Source: Papaver somniferum (taxonomy: Eukaryota; Streptophyta; Magnoliopsida; Ranunculales; Papaveraceae). Taken from it: a stretch of 64,000 nt of DNA. The translations under genes were made by a program, and so were the position numbers. This document shows, one piece after another, positions 24,070 through 35,090 of the stretch. The stretch covers positions 124,644,336 through 124,708,335 of the forward strand of contig NC_039360.1 in NCBI RefSeq assembly GCF_003573695.1. The letters run 5' to 3'. The notes beneath the pieces are model-generated. The model was not told the origin of the DNA and did no database searches. It saw nothing but the letters and a program-made list of their open reading frames with translations. Within the stretch, counting starts at the first letter, position 1; every line of letters begins with the position of its first letter.

Positions 24070-25058
24070 ATGTCTGCTGATAATACTTCTTCTCAAAACG
24101 GACTTCAGTCGAAATATGGAGTAGAAGCGCCCATCTTGGTAAGTTGCACATCTTTTTCATCCAGTTTAGTTGAGGTTACTGATCGTAGAAGATGATTTGT
24201 TGTAGGATAACTAGAAGAATCTTTTTTCTCACAATTCAAGGCCCAAGCGGACTGCTATAACTCCTGCCCGGTATTGGTCGGCTCCTGCTGAGACTGAATC
24301 ATCTGTAAGCAATCTTATAATCCTTGAAATTTTACCATGTCTAATTCAGGCGAAATTAAACACTTCCCAGTTCATCACAGGCGGATGTTCGTGTCGTTGT
24401 TGATGCTAGAAGGAGAAGGAGTGGAAAGTCCGTGACGGTGGTCGAGGTTGAAGATAGTGGCAATCGAGCATGTGAAGATTCTGCAGAATCCTTGGAGACA
24501 GAAGACACTGTTCACGCCTGTGAATACCCGACAGCTGGACTCTCATTTGAAGCTCCATTGGTTAACACTTTCCCAGACAATGAGATGGTTGGTGGATTTG
24601 TCATTCCCAAGTGCCATTCACCTCTATATACCAAGATCTGGAAAAGGTATGGGTATATTGCTACTACGGAAGTGTGGAAAGGTTTCCTACCCACTCTCTT
24701 GACTACAGTTGCAGGGCTGCTACCGATCATTGAAGAAATGAACCAAATGCACCTGCGAGACGTCAAGAATCAGGAACTGCACAAGTGGGATGAGATGATT
24801 TCCAATTGTGAGATATTTCAATTCAATGTGAGCTAGCTTCGCCGTCGTCTTGAGATAATTAAGATCCATAAGGCGGCGGAGGCTGCTGATGCGATTTCCA
24901 TGACCACTGATTTACTGGAGGAGGAAAAGATACTGGCTTTGGAGTCACCGAGGGTTGAGAAGGCGGTTGAGGATTTGAAGGCAAAGACTAGGATCTTCCA
25001 GAAGAAACTCGACAGGGTTTCCTATAGGGATTATCTATTGTTGGATGGTTTGCTCTGA
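24070..25058 (+). pseudogene. Three-exon antisense gene of the Tat element, two stops
   Basis: Exons 24070-24138, 24206-24304 and 24381-25058 join in phase 0 at both junctions (TTG/GTAAGT...TTGTAG/GAT; TCT/GTAAGC...CACAG/GCG) and give 281 codons ending at TGA 25056-25058. In-frame TAG codons at 24212-24214 and 24834-24836 disable it. The protein is Ser/Arg-rich first, then has an aromatic/hydrophobic block (KIWKRYGYIATTEVWKGFLP, then LLPIIEEMNQMHLRDV), and ends in an amphipathic helical tail (LRRRLEIIKIHKAAEAADA; LLEEEKILALE). I know similar YGxIATTxV-type blocks from plant proteins of transposon origin but cannot name a family. It is convergent with pol, 180 bp from the integrase stop. Confidence 0.6.
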
Positions 25059-25238
25059 GTGAATATTCAGGAGAGTTGTAATGTAGGTTTCTGACAAGGT
25101 AGAATAATCTGATAGCATGAGGAGTTTTTGTTCAATTGATGAATATTTGATGAACGAATGAGCATCTTGCATGATCTTTGAAGGAAATAAATTACATTTG
25201 AGATGTATTTGAAATAAAGGTTAATTATCTGCTGTTGA

Positions 25239-26657
25239 TCAAGCGTAATAGGCTTTGAGCCATTTGTCGTTGATAATGTTTCCTTCCTTTCCTCCATTGA
25301 GTGCTAAAATTTTGTAGTATCCACTAGACACCGCTTTGATGATAACATACGACCCTTCCCATTTCGGAGAGAATTTGGGAGCAGACATGTCTTTTTGAAT
25401 GTGCTTTGTTGTCTTTAATACCAAATCTCCTACTTGAAAAGTTCGGGGTTTTACCATTTTGTTGTAAGCCCTGGATACCCTCTGTTTATAAGCCTCCACG
25501 TACTTTTCTACTTTAGCTTTCCTTGATTCAAGCATGTCTAGTTCAGCAACTCTTGACTTGGACACTTTAGATTCATCCCATTGTATTCCGCTAGCCGCTG
25601 CAATCCTTGCTGAAGGAATTTTTATCTCGGCTGGGAGTATAGCATCATCCCCATAGACGAGCAAATACGGTGACGTCCCAATTGAGTTCATTGGTGCAGT
25701 TCTGTAAGCCCACAAATCCATGTGAAGTTGCTCATGCCACGATCGTGGATTGTCATGAATTGTTCGACTGATAATCCAGATCAAAGTTTTGTTGGTACTC
25801 CCCGTTTGGCCGTTTCCTTGGGGGTAGTATGGTGTGGAGAAGATATGTTTAATCCCGTATTACTTGAGTAATTTCTCGACATCTTGATTGGCGAAAGGAG
25901 TCCCATTATCTGTGATGATATAATTGGGGACGCCGAATCTACATATAATATGCTCCTTGATGAAGGCTTCAATAGTTACCCCTGTGGTACCTCTGAGCGG
26001 GATTGCTTCGACCCATTTAGTGAAATACTCAGTAGCTCTGATGATGTATTCATGCTGCTTTGAGGATGCTGGATTGATCTTCCCGATGATATCAAGTCCC
26101 CAGATATAGAAAGGCCATGGACTATTCACAAAGTGTAATGGAATACAAGGGGTATGAATGAGATTACCGTGAATCTGGCATTTATGGCACTTCTGAACGT
26201 ATGCGGCTGCATCATCTTCCATAGTCGGCCAGTAGTATTTCTCTTGGATTTGGAGAAACAACTTATTTTTCCCCTGATGTTCTCCTTCATGAGTTTCTTT
26301 CAGGACTGTCATGATTTCATCTTCGGCTAGGCATCTCAACAAGTCTCCTCCAAAGCTTTTGTGGTATAAGATTTCTTCAAGAAAAACAAATCTCTTAGCT
26401 CTCTGTATGAGTTTGATTGCATCTTTCTTTTCTGGTGGCAATTTGTTGTCTCGAAGATATTCGATGTAAGGCTGCTTCCAGTCCGCGGTGTGAAGGAGTG
26501 TTAGCACCTCCAAATGATGAGGAGTTGTCTGACAATTAGGACAAGCTCCCTGCAAAGTCCTCGACTGTGCTTCCATGGAAGGCCAATAGTACCCGAGTCT
26601 CTGGAGTCTTCTATAAAGTGTTATCACCAGTGTCTGTCTGCACACTTCTTGATGCAC
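25239..26657 (-). pseudogene. Tat integrase, catalytic Glu replaced
   Basis: The zinc-binding region is visible (HEGEHQGK, then KCHKCQIHG). The core has the first Asp in WGLDIIG and the second in ITDNGTPFA. The C-terminal part (PRTFQVGDLVLK, FSPKWEGSYVI) is well kept and pol ends at TGA 25239-25241. At the position of the third catalytic acid, the usual NGQAExxNK motif reads NGQTGSTNK, so Glu has become Gly (codon at 25800-25802). A TAA interrupts the frame after EKLLK near 25860. Integrase would join element cDNA to host DNA; this copy could not. Confidence 0.9.
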
Positions 26658-26696
26658 ACTTTCGAGTTTTTCTTTCGCTTCTTCATCACCCAGGCA

Positions 26697-27730
26697 TCAT
26701 GATAGAGAGGCATCCAAGTTACGATGGTATAAGGCTCCATGAAGCAATAAGAAGTTCTTCAGTTCTTTAAGGCTGATCGTCCCTTCTGTAATGGATTTGC
26801 TCAGTTCATGAATGATAGGTGCTCTCCAGTCATTTGCTTGAGTTTGATTAAGCCACGTGGATGACACAACTCGTCTTTGCAATATGATGGATTTATCTGA
26901 TTCTTCGAATTGCAACTTGGAGGCAAGAGTTGCTAAGCAATCAGCATGCCTATTGATGGTTCGGCCAGTATGGGTGATGGTCGCATTGGCGAAATGAGTC
27001 AGGAGTCGCTGTGCTTCACCCCTGAATGGAGCAAGTGTTATCTCTTTGAGAGAGTACACCCCATTCATTTGATTGACTAGTAGTTTTGAATCTCCTCTGA
27101 TCTCCAGATGCATTGCTCCTGCTTGTTTAGCTAAGGATAATCCTAGCAAGAAGGCTTCATACTCTGTTGAATTATTTGTACAGTGGAAATCCAACTTGAA
27201 TGAGTGTGAGAATACCTCTCCTGATGGTGAGACCAAGAATATGCCCGCTCCTCCAGTATCATTATTAGGAATGGCCGATTCATCAAAGTACAACAACCAT
27301 GTTTCTTCTTTAACGACTAAGATTCCTGGAAGTTCTCCTGGTACGTCATCTGGTAATGTCGCGGAATCTTCTCCTGGGAATGTTGCCAGTAAATATGCTA
27401 CTGCTTGACCTTTGATTTCTTTGGGGGAAACACATACTATGTCGAATTCCGACATCTGAAGCAGCCACTTTCCAGGTCTTCCTATCAGAGCGGGCTTTGA
27501 GAGTAAAAACTTTATGGGATCAGCTTTGGATACAAGCACAACTCTGTTGGATAGTAAATAATGCCTGAATCTTTGCATTGCATGAGCTAATTCCAGGCAT
27601 TCTCTTTCAGCTTTCGGGTATCTGAGTTGAGCATCCTTCATGGTTCGGCTGAAATAGTAAATTGGATGCTCGATGCCTTCTTCGTCTTCTTGAGCCAGTA
27701 TTGCTCTAATAGCAACATCACTGGAGGATG
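26697..27730 (-). pseudogene. Tat tandem RNase H domains
   Basis: The first, gypsy-type RNase H follows the reverse transcriptase connection (IEHPIYYFSRTMKDAQLRYP, LELAHAMQRFRHYLL). After a linker comes a second domain (WLLYFDESAIPNND, GGAGIFLVSPSGE, STEYEAFLLGLSLAKQAGA, IRGDSKLLVNQMNG, INRHADCLATLA) with the Asp, Glu and Asp positions of an active RNase H. A second RNase H in this place marks the Tat clade. It would degrade RNA in RNA-DNA hybrids during replication. A stop near 27735 separates it from the reverse transcriptase. Confidence 0.88.
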
Positions 27731-27734
27731 TGTA

Positions 27735-28960
27735 TCATAAAAACGGTCCACCCCTCACTGGAGACCTCATGACTGCAGGTGATAAAAGTATCTGTTGTAT
27801 TTTCTGAAATGCTTCCTGTTGAAATTCCGTCCACGTGAAACTCGCTCCCTTCTTCAGGAGAGGCGTGAACGAAGCAATAAGTTGAGCCAATCCTGGTATG
27901 AAGCGTCTGATGTAATTCACCTTACCCATGAAGCTCTGCAGTTCCTTCACAGTGCATGGAGGAGGCATGGTGGAGATGGATTTCGCTTTGTCCGGATCGA
28001 CTTTGATCCCTTCGGCAGTGACCAAGAATCCCAGAAACTTTCAAGAAGAAACTCCAAAAGCGCATTTTAGAGGATTCATCTTCAACTTGTATTCTCTTCA
28101 TCTTTCAAAGACTTGTCTCAGAACTTCTAGATGGGATGTTCGAGCTTTCGATTTCACCACGACATCGTCAACATAATCTTCTACTTGCTTGTGCATCATA
28201 TCATGAAATATTGCTGTCATGGCTCGTTGGTAGGTGGCGCCAGCATTCTTCAACCCAAAGGGCATCACAATATAATGAAAATTCCCAATGGGAGTGCGAA
28301 ACGCGGTCTTGGAGGTATCATGTTCAGACATTTTGATTTGGTTGTACCCGCTGTAACCATCCATGAATGAGAACATACCGTGTCCATTAGTCGCATCAAC
28401 GAGCATATCAATGTTGGGTAAAGGAAAGTCATCCTTCGGGCAGCATTTATTTAGGTTTCTGAAATATACACAACATCTGATTTGACCATTTTTCTTCTTA
28501 ACTGGGACGACATTATCCAGCCATGTTTGGTGTTGAATAGGCTTGATAAATCCTGCTACCAGTAATTTTTGAATTTCGGCCTTGATTTGTTCCTCGACTT
28601 CATGCCTGAACTGCCTAGGTGGTTGTTTGACAGCCTTGGAGCCAGGAATGATATGTAGACGGTGAGTGACCAATTTTTCATCCAGACGAGGCATTTATTC
28701 ATACGTCCAAGCAAATATATCCCGATACTCCTTCAGTAACTCTACCAGGCCTGTACGCTCTTCCGGTGATAGCGCATAAGTGATTAAGATTGGTCTTGGA
28801 TCTTCCTCTATGCCGATGTTAACCGTCTCAAGATCATCAGTGGTAGAATTCGTGCCATCTTGCAACTGATGTAGAGCTTCCTGAACTTCATCCTCAGGTG
28901 GTTGTTCATTCTGACACGATTCACTAGTGCGGGGAGACTCTTGATCAATCTCCCCTATTA
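27735..28960 (-). pseudogene. Tat reverse transcriptase
   Basis: Conserved blocks appear in order: SPEERTGLVELLKEYRDIFAW (linker), VVPVKKKNGQIR, FSFMDGYSGYNQI, MPFGLKNAGATYQR and the catalytic DYVDDVVVKSK (YVDD at 28164-28175). The thumb/connection follows in 27735-28025 (ELQSFMGKVNYIRRFIPGL). A TAA before MPRLDEK (near 28694) and stops or shifts around 28030-28100 break the frame. The active-site aspartates are intact. Confidence 0.9.
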
Positions 28961-28964
28961 ATTG

Positions 28965-29690
28965 CTAATCTTTGCGTCGCCGGTAAATGACCCTTCCTTC
29001 TACGTCATGAGTGGTCATAAAATTGGATCCTGGGATCGTAGTTTCATCTTTCCGGCATTTGACCCGTGTAGCAGGTGACTTGAATGGTTCTGCTTCTGAA
29101 GATGGTGATGACGCCGCAGATGCCTCAATGGCCTTCCAACTTGGAAGTGGAGTAGTGTAGATTTTCTTAGGAGGTTCAGGGGCGCTTCTCTGGGACTCGA
29201 TGAATTCCGCATCGTAGGACAGAGCATACGGAGATGATGAAGCAGCTATACGGACGATCTTATTATTGAGTAACGCCTTCATGCATTGATGGTAGGTTGA
29301 TGGAACCACCTTGTTTTTATGGAGCCAAGGTCGCCCAAGTATCATGTGGTAGTCAGGTTCCTGTTCGATCACGTGGAATTTCACCTTTGATTGAATTGGT
29401 CTTACCCTCAAATCTATGTATGCGTATCCATATGTGTGGCTTCGGCTTCCTTCAAACCCTTTCATTAGGATGGGATGGTGAATGATTTTACCTCGCGGGA
29501 ATCTGGCCATTCTAAGAGTTTTCATAGTGACAATGTTGGTGGAAGCACCGGTGTCAATGAGAGCTCTTCTGAATTTGGTGCCTTTGATGAAGCAAGTCAC
29601 GTACAACGCGCGATTGTGCCCTTAGTCTGCGATGCGATCTTCCTCTCCAAAAGTGATGTTGTCGATTGAATGTTCAGATATCAGGGATAC
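28965..29690 (-). pseudogene. Tat protease with DTGAS active site
   Basis: The aspartic protease starts with YVTCFIKGTKFRRALIDTGA and continues through a second conserved segment (DYHMILGRPWLHKNK). DTG is the catalytic triplet; Tat proteins often have variants of it. A charged linker to reverse transcriptase follows (ESQRSAPEPPKK...). The stretch upstream to about 29690 (EHSIDNITFGEEDRIAD) is in the same frame but carries stops. The protease would mature Gag-Pol inside the particle. Confidence 0.85.
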
Positions 29691-29720
29691 TTATTCAACT
29701 GATGGGGTTGGTAAAGTTAT

Positions 29721-30164
29721 TTATACGTCAGATGATATCTGGTTGAGTGCGGCAAACATATCCGTACGCTGTTCCCTGGAAAAGTGTAACAGTTCACACA
29801 AATTTTCAATCAATTGTGCAACCTCTTGATCCACCGGCTTTTCGTAAGTAGTGAAACTGTTGATTTGAGGGTCAGACGTTGAACCAGTCCCCAGTGTTAG
29901 GAATTCCGAAGCAGAGACACCGCCCAACTCAGATGTCAGCTTGATGAGAAAATCGAGTATGTGATCTATCGTGTTCTTCATCAGATCCATGTTCCTGGTG
30001 TGGACTTCCAGAATTTGAGATAGCTCTGCCATAGTCGGGATTCCTCTGCCTTCCGTGTCGTCAGATGTAACATGAGGAATCCTGCCATTTGAAAGATTCT
30101 GGATTGGGTCTGGATCAATTGAATTAGTCATAAGACCAACCATCTTGTGAAAATGAGATTGCAA
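29721..30164 (-). pseudogene. Tat gag N-terminal remnant; capsid core missing
   Basis: A 147-residue ORF beginning about 17 bp from the primer-binding site region. It is helical and charged (NMDLMKNTIDHILDFLIKL; EVAQLIENLCELLHFS). No Retrotrans_gag core and no zinc knuckle occur before the protease, whereas the Tat element at 47091 has both. An internal deletion of ~1 kb or more of gag is the simplest reading, which would make this a particle-defective copy. Confidence 0.65.
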
Positions 30165-30180
30165 CCGAGAGATTAATCTC

Positions 30181-30195
30181 CCACTGTGGTCGCCA
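30181..30195 (-). other. Primer-binding site of the large Tat element
   Basis: On the minus strand, TGGCGACCACAGTGG starts three bases from the LTR end (30199). It begins with TGG, as required for pairing to a tRNA CCA end, and resembles the TGGCGAC-type sites of other Tat/Ogre elements. I do not assign the tRNA. Confidence 0.7.
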
Positions 30196-30198
30196 ATC

Positions 30199-33150
30199 TG
30201 TGAGTGGGGAAAAACGATTTGCTGGTTTTTACGAAATTGAAGAGTCGACCGTGTGGAGACTCCTTGAACCGAGCGAAATGTTGAACCTCACACAGATGCA
30301 CTGCAAGAAGGAAGTGCTTTAAGTTCGAGAGATCAATCTGTAAGACCCCGGCCTAAACCAAGAACAATGGTCGTTCCAGAGTCAATTCGGTCACAAGAGA
30401 GGATGGGTTGATTAGTAGGAGGGAAGCTGAGAAATGAGTGAGATCAATGGTGATCTGAGATTGTAGGTGTGTTGTGAATTCAGCGTGAAAATGCTCTGAA
30501 TGATTGAATTTTGCTCAATTGAGAGTAATTTCTGTGAGTTCGTGTAGACGAAAGATTGTCTGTATGAACTTTGATGAGAAATTGCTCGTCTTGGCGAATG
30601 TCGTTCGAATGTTCGAAAACTTCTGTCTGTTCAATCAAGATTCATGGACATTTTATAATGCCGGAGTTGAAAACACCATGATCCCATGAAGTGTGACAGT
30701 TGCTGGAATCAGAGAATGGGAAATGGGGAAATCATGTTAAAACCAATTACTCATCGTGCGGATACTTGGTTAACTTTCCACCCACTACTTTGCTGACTCT
30801 TCCAACTGATTGCACGACTTGCTCACATTCTCATCGTGGGTGAACACACGTGCCGTAGACCTCCAGACCAAAACCCTAGTTAATATCCCCCATGTGATAC
30901 GATTGAAATCTCGTGATTGTGGAGTAAGTTGCTGACTTTATGGGACGATGAGTCCATGTAGCGCTGAGTTGAACATGATTAGCAAATGTTTCGAAACTCA
31001 TGAATTTAATGTGTCTGCTGAGACGAGGTATGATTATCACCCAAGAAGAGCAAAACTGTGTTGCTAAATTGTTGAATATTGATAGTTGAACCAATATAGT
31101 CTGAGCGAATATTGCTAATTGAGTAAATATTGCCGGTTCGAGCGAATATTACTAGTTTGAACAAATATTGTTTTTTTGATTAATTGTTGGTAGATGAACC
31201 AAATAAAATGTTAATTTAAGTTACTGACTGCTGAGTCGAGCAAAATAAATATGAACATCAATCATGGAATCAACATAAAATTATCAGAGTGTTTGAATCT
31301 GCACAGAATCACGTTTCTGCAGAGCTCTGGATTCAAAACCCTAATTTTACCGAAATGATGATTTATTGCAAATCAACATGGGACCGGCTACATGGGATGA
31401 CTGGTTCACCATATAACGCCCAAATGCTCGAATGAGCAAAAATACCAAAGTCTCTTGAGGACCAGTTGGTGAAAGAATGATTAAATGTTGATTTAATCAT
31501 TTTCTGAAATAATGCTCGTGTGAACAACAAATCATCAAACCTGGTGTAGAAAATATGAGGGGCCGACCAAGAGGTCATGAGACCGGCTCTTGATGGTCGT
31601 GGGACCAGTAGATGGTCGTTTGAGCGAACTTCCAATTGTTTGGAAAGAGTTCGAACCTAATATGAGCAACTGAGCAAATTAGGTTAAAATCATTAAAACA
31701 TGCGGGACCAGCTGTTTGCAAGACTCTGGATCACCCTTGGTCAGTCAAGGGGATGTGCCCGTGTCACCATAGTGTTCGTGCTTCAGTCCTGAGAATTTTG
31801 ATATTTTTTGATGCACGTTTGAGCAACATTTGGAGAAAATATGCAAAATCCATGGTTTTGATGAAACCGGCAAAAATACATGAGATGATGAAAATAATAA
31901 ATAAAACAAGGAATTACAAGATGTGGGACCGGCCACGGCTAGGGCATGTGCAGCCAGCTGACACGCAGTCCCACATTTTTTTCCTAGTTTTATGTGATTT
32001 TATGTATTTTCTCTGATTTAAGGGAAATTCCATGAAACTGGAGAGTTTGGCGAAATTAGGGAACTTCCATGAGATGAGAGACATAAATTAAAATATAAAA
32101 ATAGGGAATGGGATTGTGGGACCGGCAATGGCCGTGGCATGGCCGGCCGGCCAATGGGCGCGGGTCCCAAGGCACTCTTCCCAATTTTATGTATTTTTGA
32201 TGATTTTAGATAATTTTCATAAAATCAAAGGGATTTGTTGAAAACCAAGATATTTTGTTGAAATCAGGGAGTTTACATGAAAACAGGAAACAAAACACCA
32301 AATAATAATAAAATAATGGGCGTGTGGGACCGACTAGGGCATGGCCGGCCGGCTAGAGCCCGGTCCCACAAGTTTTCCTAATTTTTTAATGTTTTTCATG
32401 ATTTTAGAGAAAATACATGAAATTAGGTAATTTTAGGGAAAAATCATAAAATCAAGGAATTTTCATAATTTGAGAAGGAATAATAAAATAATGGGACGTG
32501 AGGTGTGGGACCGGCCATGGCCAAGGCATGACCGGCCGGCCGGCGGTCCCGCGATACCTTTCCCTAATTTTATTATTTTTTGAAAAAATCATGTGATTTA
32601 GATAAAAATACATGAAATTAAGTAATTTTCATGATTTTAGGGAAAATTCGTAAAATCAAGGAATTTTCATAATTTGAGAAGGAATAATAAAATAATGGGA
32701 CGTGAGGTGTGGGACCGGCCACGGCCAAGGCATGGCCGACTGGTGCTCGGTCCCGCGACACCTTTCCCTAATTTTATTATTTTTTGATAAAATCATGTGA
32801 TTTAGATAAAAATACATGAAATTAGGTAATTTTCATGATTTTAGGGAAAATTCATAAAATCAAGGAATTTTCATAATTTGAGAGAAATAATAAAATAATG
32901 GAGACGTGAGGTGTGGGACCCGCCACGGCCAAGGCATGGCCGGCTGGTGCTCGGTCTCGCGACACCTTTCCCTAATTTTATTATTTTTTGATAAAATCAT
33001 GTGATTTAGATAATTTCTTTGAAATAAAGGAAATTTGCTCGAACGAGAGGATTTTCATGAGATCGTGAAAATAGTAAAAGTATGGTAAAATATAAAATTG
33101 GGCGCGGGACTAGTCACGGCATGACTGGCCGGCTGGTGAGCCTAGTCCCC
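30199..33150 (-). repeat. 5' LTR of the large Tat element, first part
   Basis: Matches 17972-20740 nearly base for base over long stretches, with scattered substitutions and indels. It holds seven hairpin-core units (starting near 31922, 32116, 32327, 32508, 32708, 32913 and 33108) against six in the other LTR. It stops at CCTAGTCCCC where the nested element begins. Its own open frames are repeat shadows. Confidence 0.92.
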
Positions 33151-35066
33151 TGATGAGTGCTAAAAAGTGCATATTTCTATATATTTTTCTTGGCATTTAA
33201 CTCATCTTTTGTGCATTAATTCTACATTTTATCCCATATTCTGTATTTTCTTTGTTTTCAAGAATAAATATTTTTATTAATTAATTTTGCATTTTTAGGT
33301 AATAAATAAAGTTTGGATGAAAAGCGGAGCAGAAAAGAGCAGAAAAGTGGTGGAAGCCGATAGGAATCACGCAAGGAAGCCGCGAAGAATGTTGTGCACA
33401 AGACCAAAAGGCTAGAAGTGGGCTTGAAGAGGAAGAATTGTTCTTAAAGAAGATATGGGCTTGGCATACCCAAGGCCCAAAACCCTCACCCAAACCCATT
33501 TCCAATATCCATACCCGCCTTCATATTCAGCCGTCAGATTGGATCATCTCAGCATCCTACGGTCACTTCATCATAGTGCATCAAAATCTGAAGCTCCTGA
33601 AAAACACTATAGCACCTAACTCCATCTTGAGCCGTCAGTTTCCTTGTACTTCCGCATCCAACGGTCGCTACAAGCTCCCTTGTATCTCGCCGTCAGATTG
33701 ATCTATCAATTCCACATCCAACGGCTGAGCATCGCAAATCATCAAACTTGTTGTACCCGATCAACACCCAAACACCAAATTCCCTATACCCGAACCAAAC
33801 ACACCTTACCCAAATTTCCCATCGACTTCTCCATCTTCTTCCCCTCTCCGTCTGCAGAACCCGTACGCCATCACCACCACCTTCTCCCCTGCCATCTCCA
33901 CCAAACGCCACCAACAACTCTCTCCACCAAATCAATCAAAACCCATCATCACCACCACGTTCACCAACTCTCTTTCCACCTATTTAATCGATTTCTCAAC
34001 CCTAGTTCAACTGAAACCCTAGGATTAGAAATTGATGAAATAGATTGAAGCTAGAGACGAGTTGGAGGCATGGGTAGAAACAATTGAGGATGTAGCAGCA
34101 TGGGTGAGCGCCATTGAGTGTCTAGCAGAGATTAGGTGAGTTTAATTTTATAATTTTGTGAAACCCTAATTTCTGATTTGGGGATTTTTTTTGGGTTAGA
34201 GGATTGTAAGTATAAATAGGGACTACGGGTGTTTGATTGGGGGTATGCCTGGACTAGCCAGTGCACCACCAAGAGGACTGGAATAGCCAGTTCCTCAATT
34301 CCTCACATGTTCTGTTTTTGTTTTTGTTTTTGTTTCAATTTCAATTACTCTTTATGTTCATCATTTTTTTAATTACTGTCAACATGTTCTAGTTCTTCAG
34401 CTAAGGCTCAGATGAAGCCTAGTGCACTGTTAAATGATGAATTGCTAGGATAGTCGTCTTAATGCTTGTCTTGCTTGAGCAATGGGAAGAAGTCAGTGCT
34501 CTGATATGTCTGTGATTGACTGTGCTGTCAAAAGACAGTCAATACTAGGGGCATATCAATGAGCAAGCTGATTTTCCTCCCATTCTAATGTATGCTTAAG
34601 ATCCTAATTTTAACCTAGAATTGCATTGCTTGATTAGGACACAAGGTGGATTCTAAGCCCTTAGCTTAGCCACAATCCCTTTTACAGTCACTTATAAATT
34701 CAGTTCTGTTTTGCTTCCTGTTCAGTTTATCTCCTTACCTGTTTTGCTTGTTTAATTTCTTGCAATTTGTAGCTCTTGTGCACTGAAATCAGTGCACAAA
34801 CTCCCCCTGCCCTTGGCTTCCATCCTTGGTTCCTTGCTGTTTTTATTACATGTCATTTGCTTTGCTTTGTTAACTGTTTTCCCATCTTTCCCATCTGCCA
34901 TATTGCTTTGCACCCATTGATAGCTTAGGAATGCTTCAACAGACCCCAAGTCCCTGTGGAATGACCCTGTCTTGCACACATTACTATAATTTGACCCTGT
35001 GCACTTGCAGGTATCACTGTAGGCATCCATTTATTGTCTTATTTTCACATCTTTAAATGCCTACCA
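33151..35066 (+). repeat. LTR 1 of the nested gag-only element
   Basis: 1,916 bp, TG...CA. It contains a set of modules pairing CCGTCAGATT with ATCCAACGG (33527-33725), a pattern common in plant gypsy LTRs, and a TATAAATAGGG box near 34212. Nearly identical to 43447-45363; I saw only occasional single-base differences. Predicted small proteins in it (Pro/His/Ser-rich) are not supported as genes. Confidence 0.92.
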
Positions 35067-35072
35067 AGTTTT

Positions 35073-35090
35073 TGGCGCCGCTGCCGGGGA
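35073..35090 (+). other. Primer-binding site (tRNA-Asp type)
   Basis: TGGCGCCGCTGCCGGGGA, six bases after the LTR end, differs at one position from the complement of the 3' end of plant tRNA-Asp. This site is characteristic of Athila-group elements. Confidence 0.85.

Noticed and set aside
27073..27408. 111-codon plus-strand frame within pol
   Set aside because: Exact reverse shadow of the second RNase H; codon pattern belongs to the minus-strand gene.
33644..34048. Pro/His/Ser-rich 134-codon frame, also at 43940-44344
   Set aside because: Present in both outer LTRs only because the LTRs are near-identical. Composition reflects CCA/TCC-rich DNA, and LTR 2 does not preserve it.
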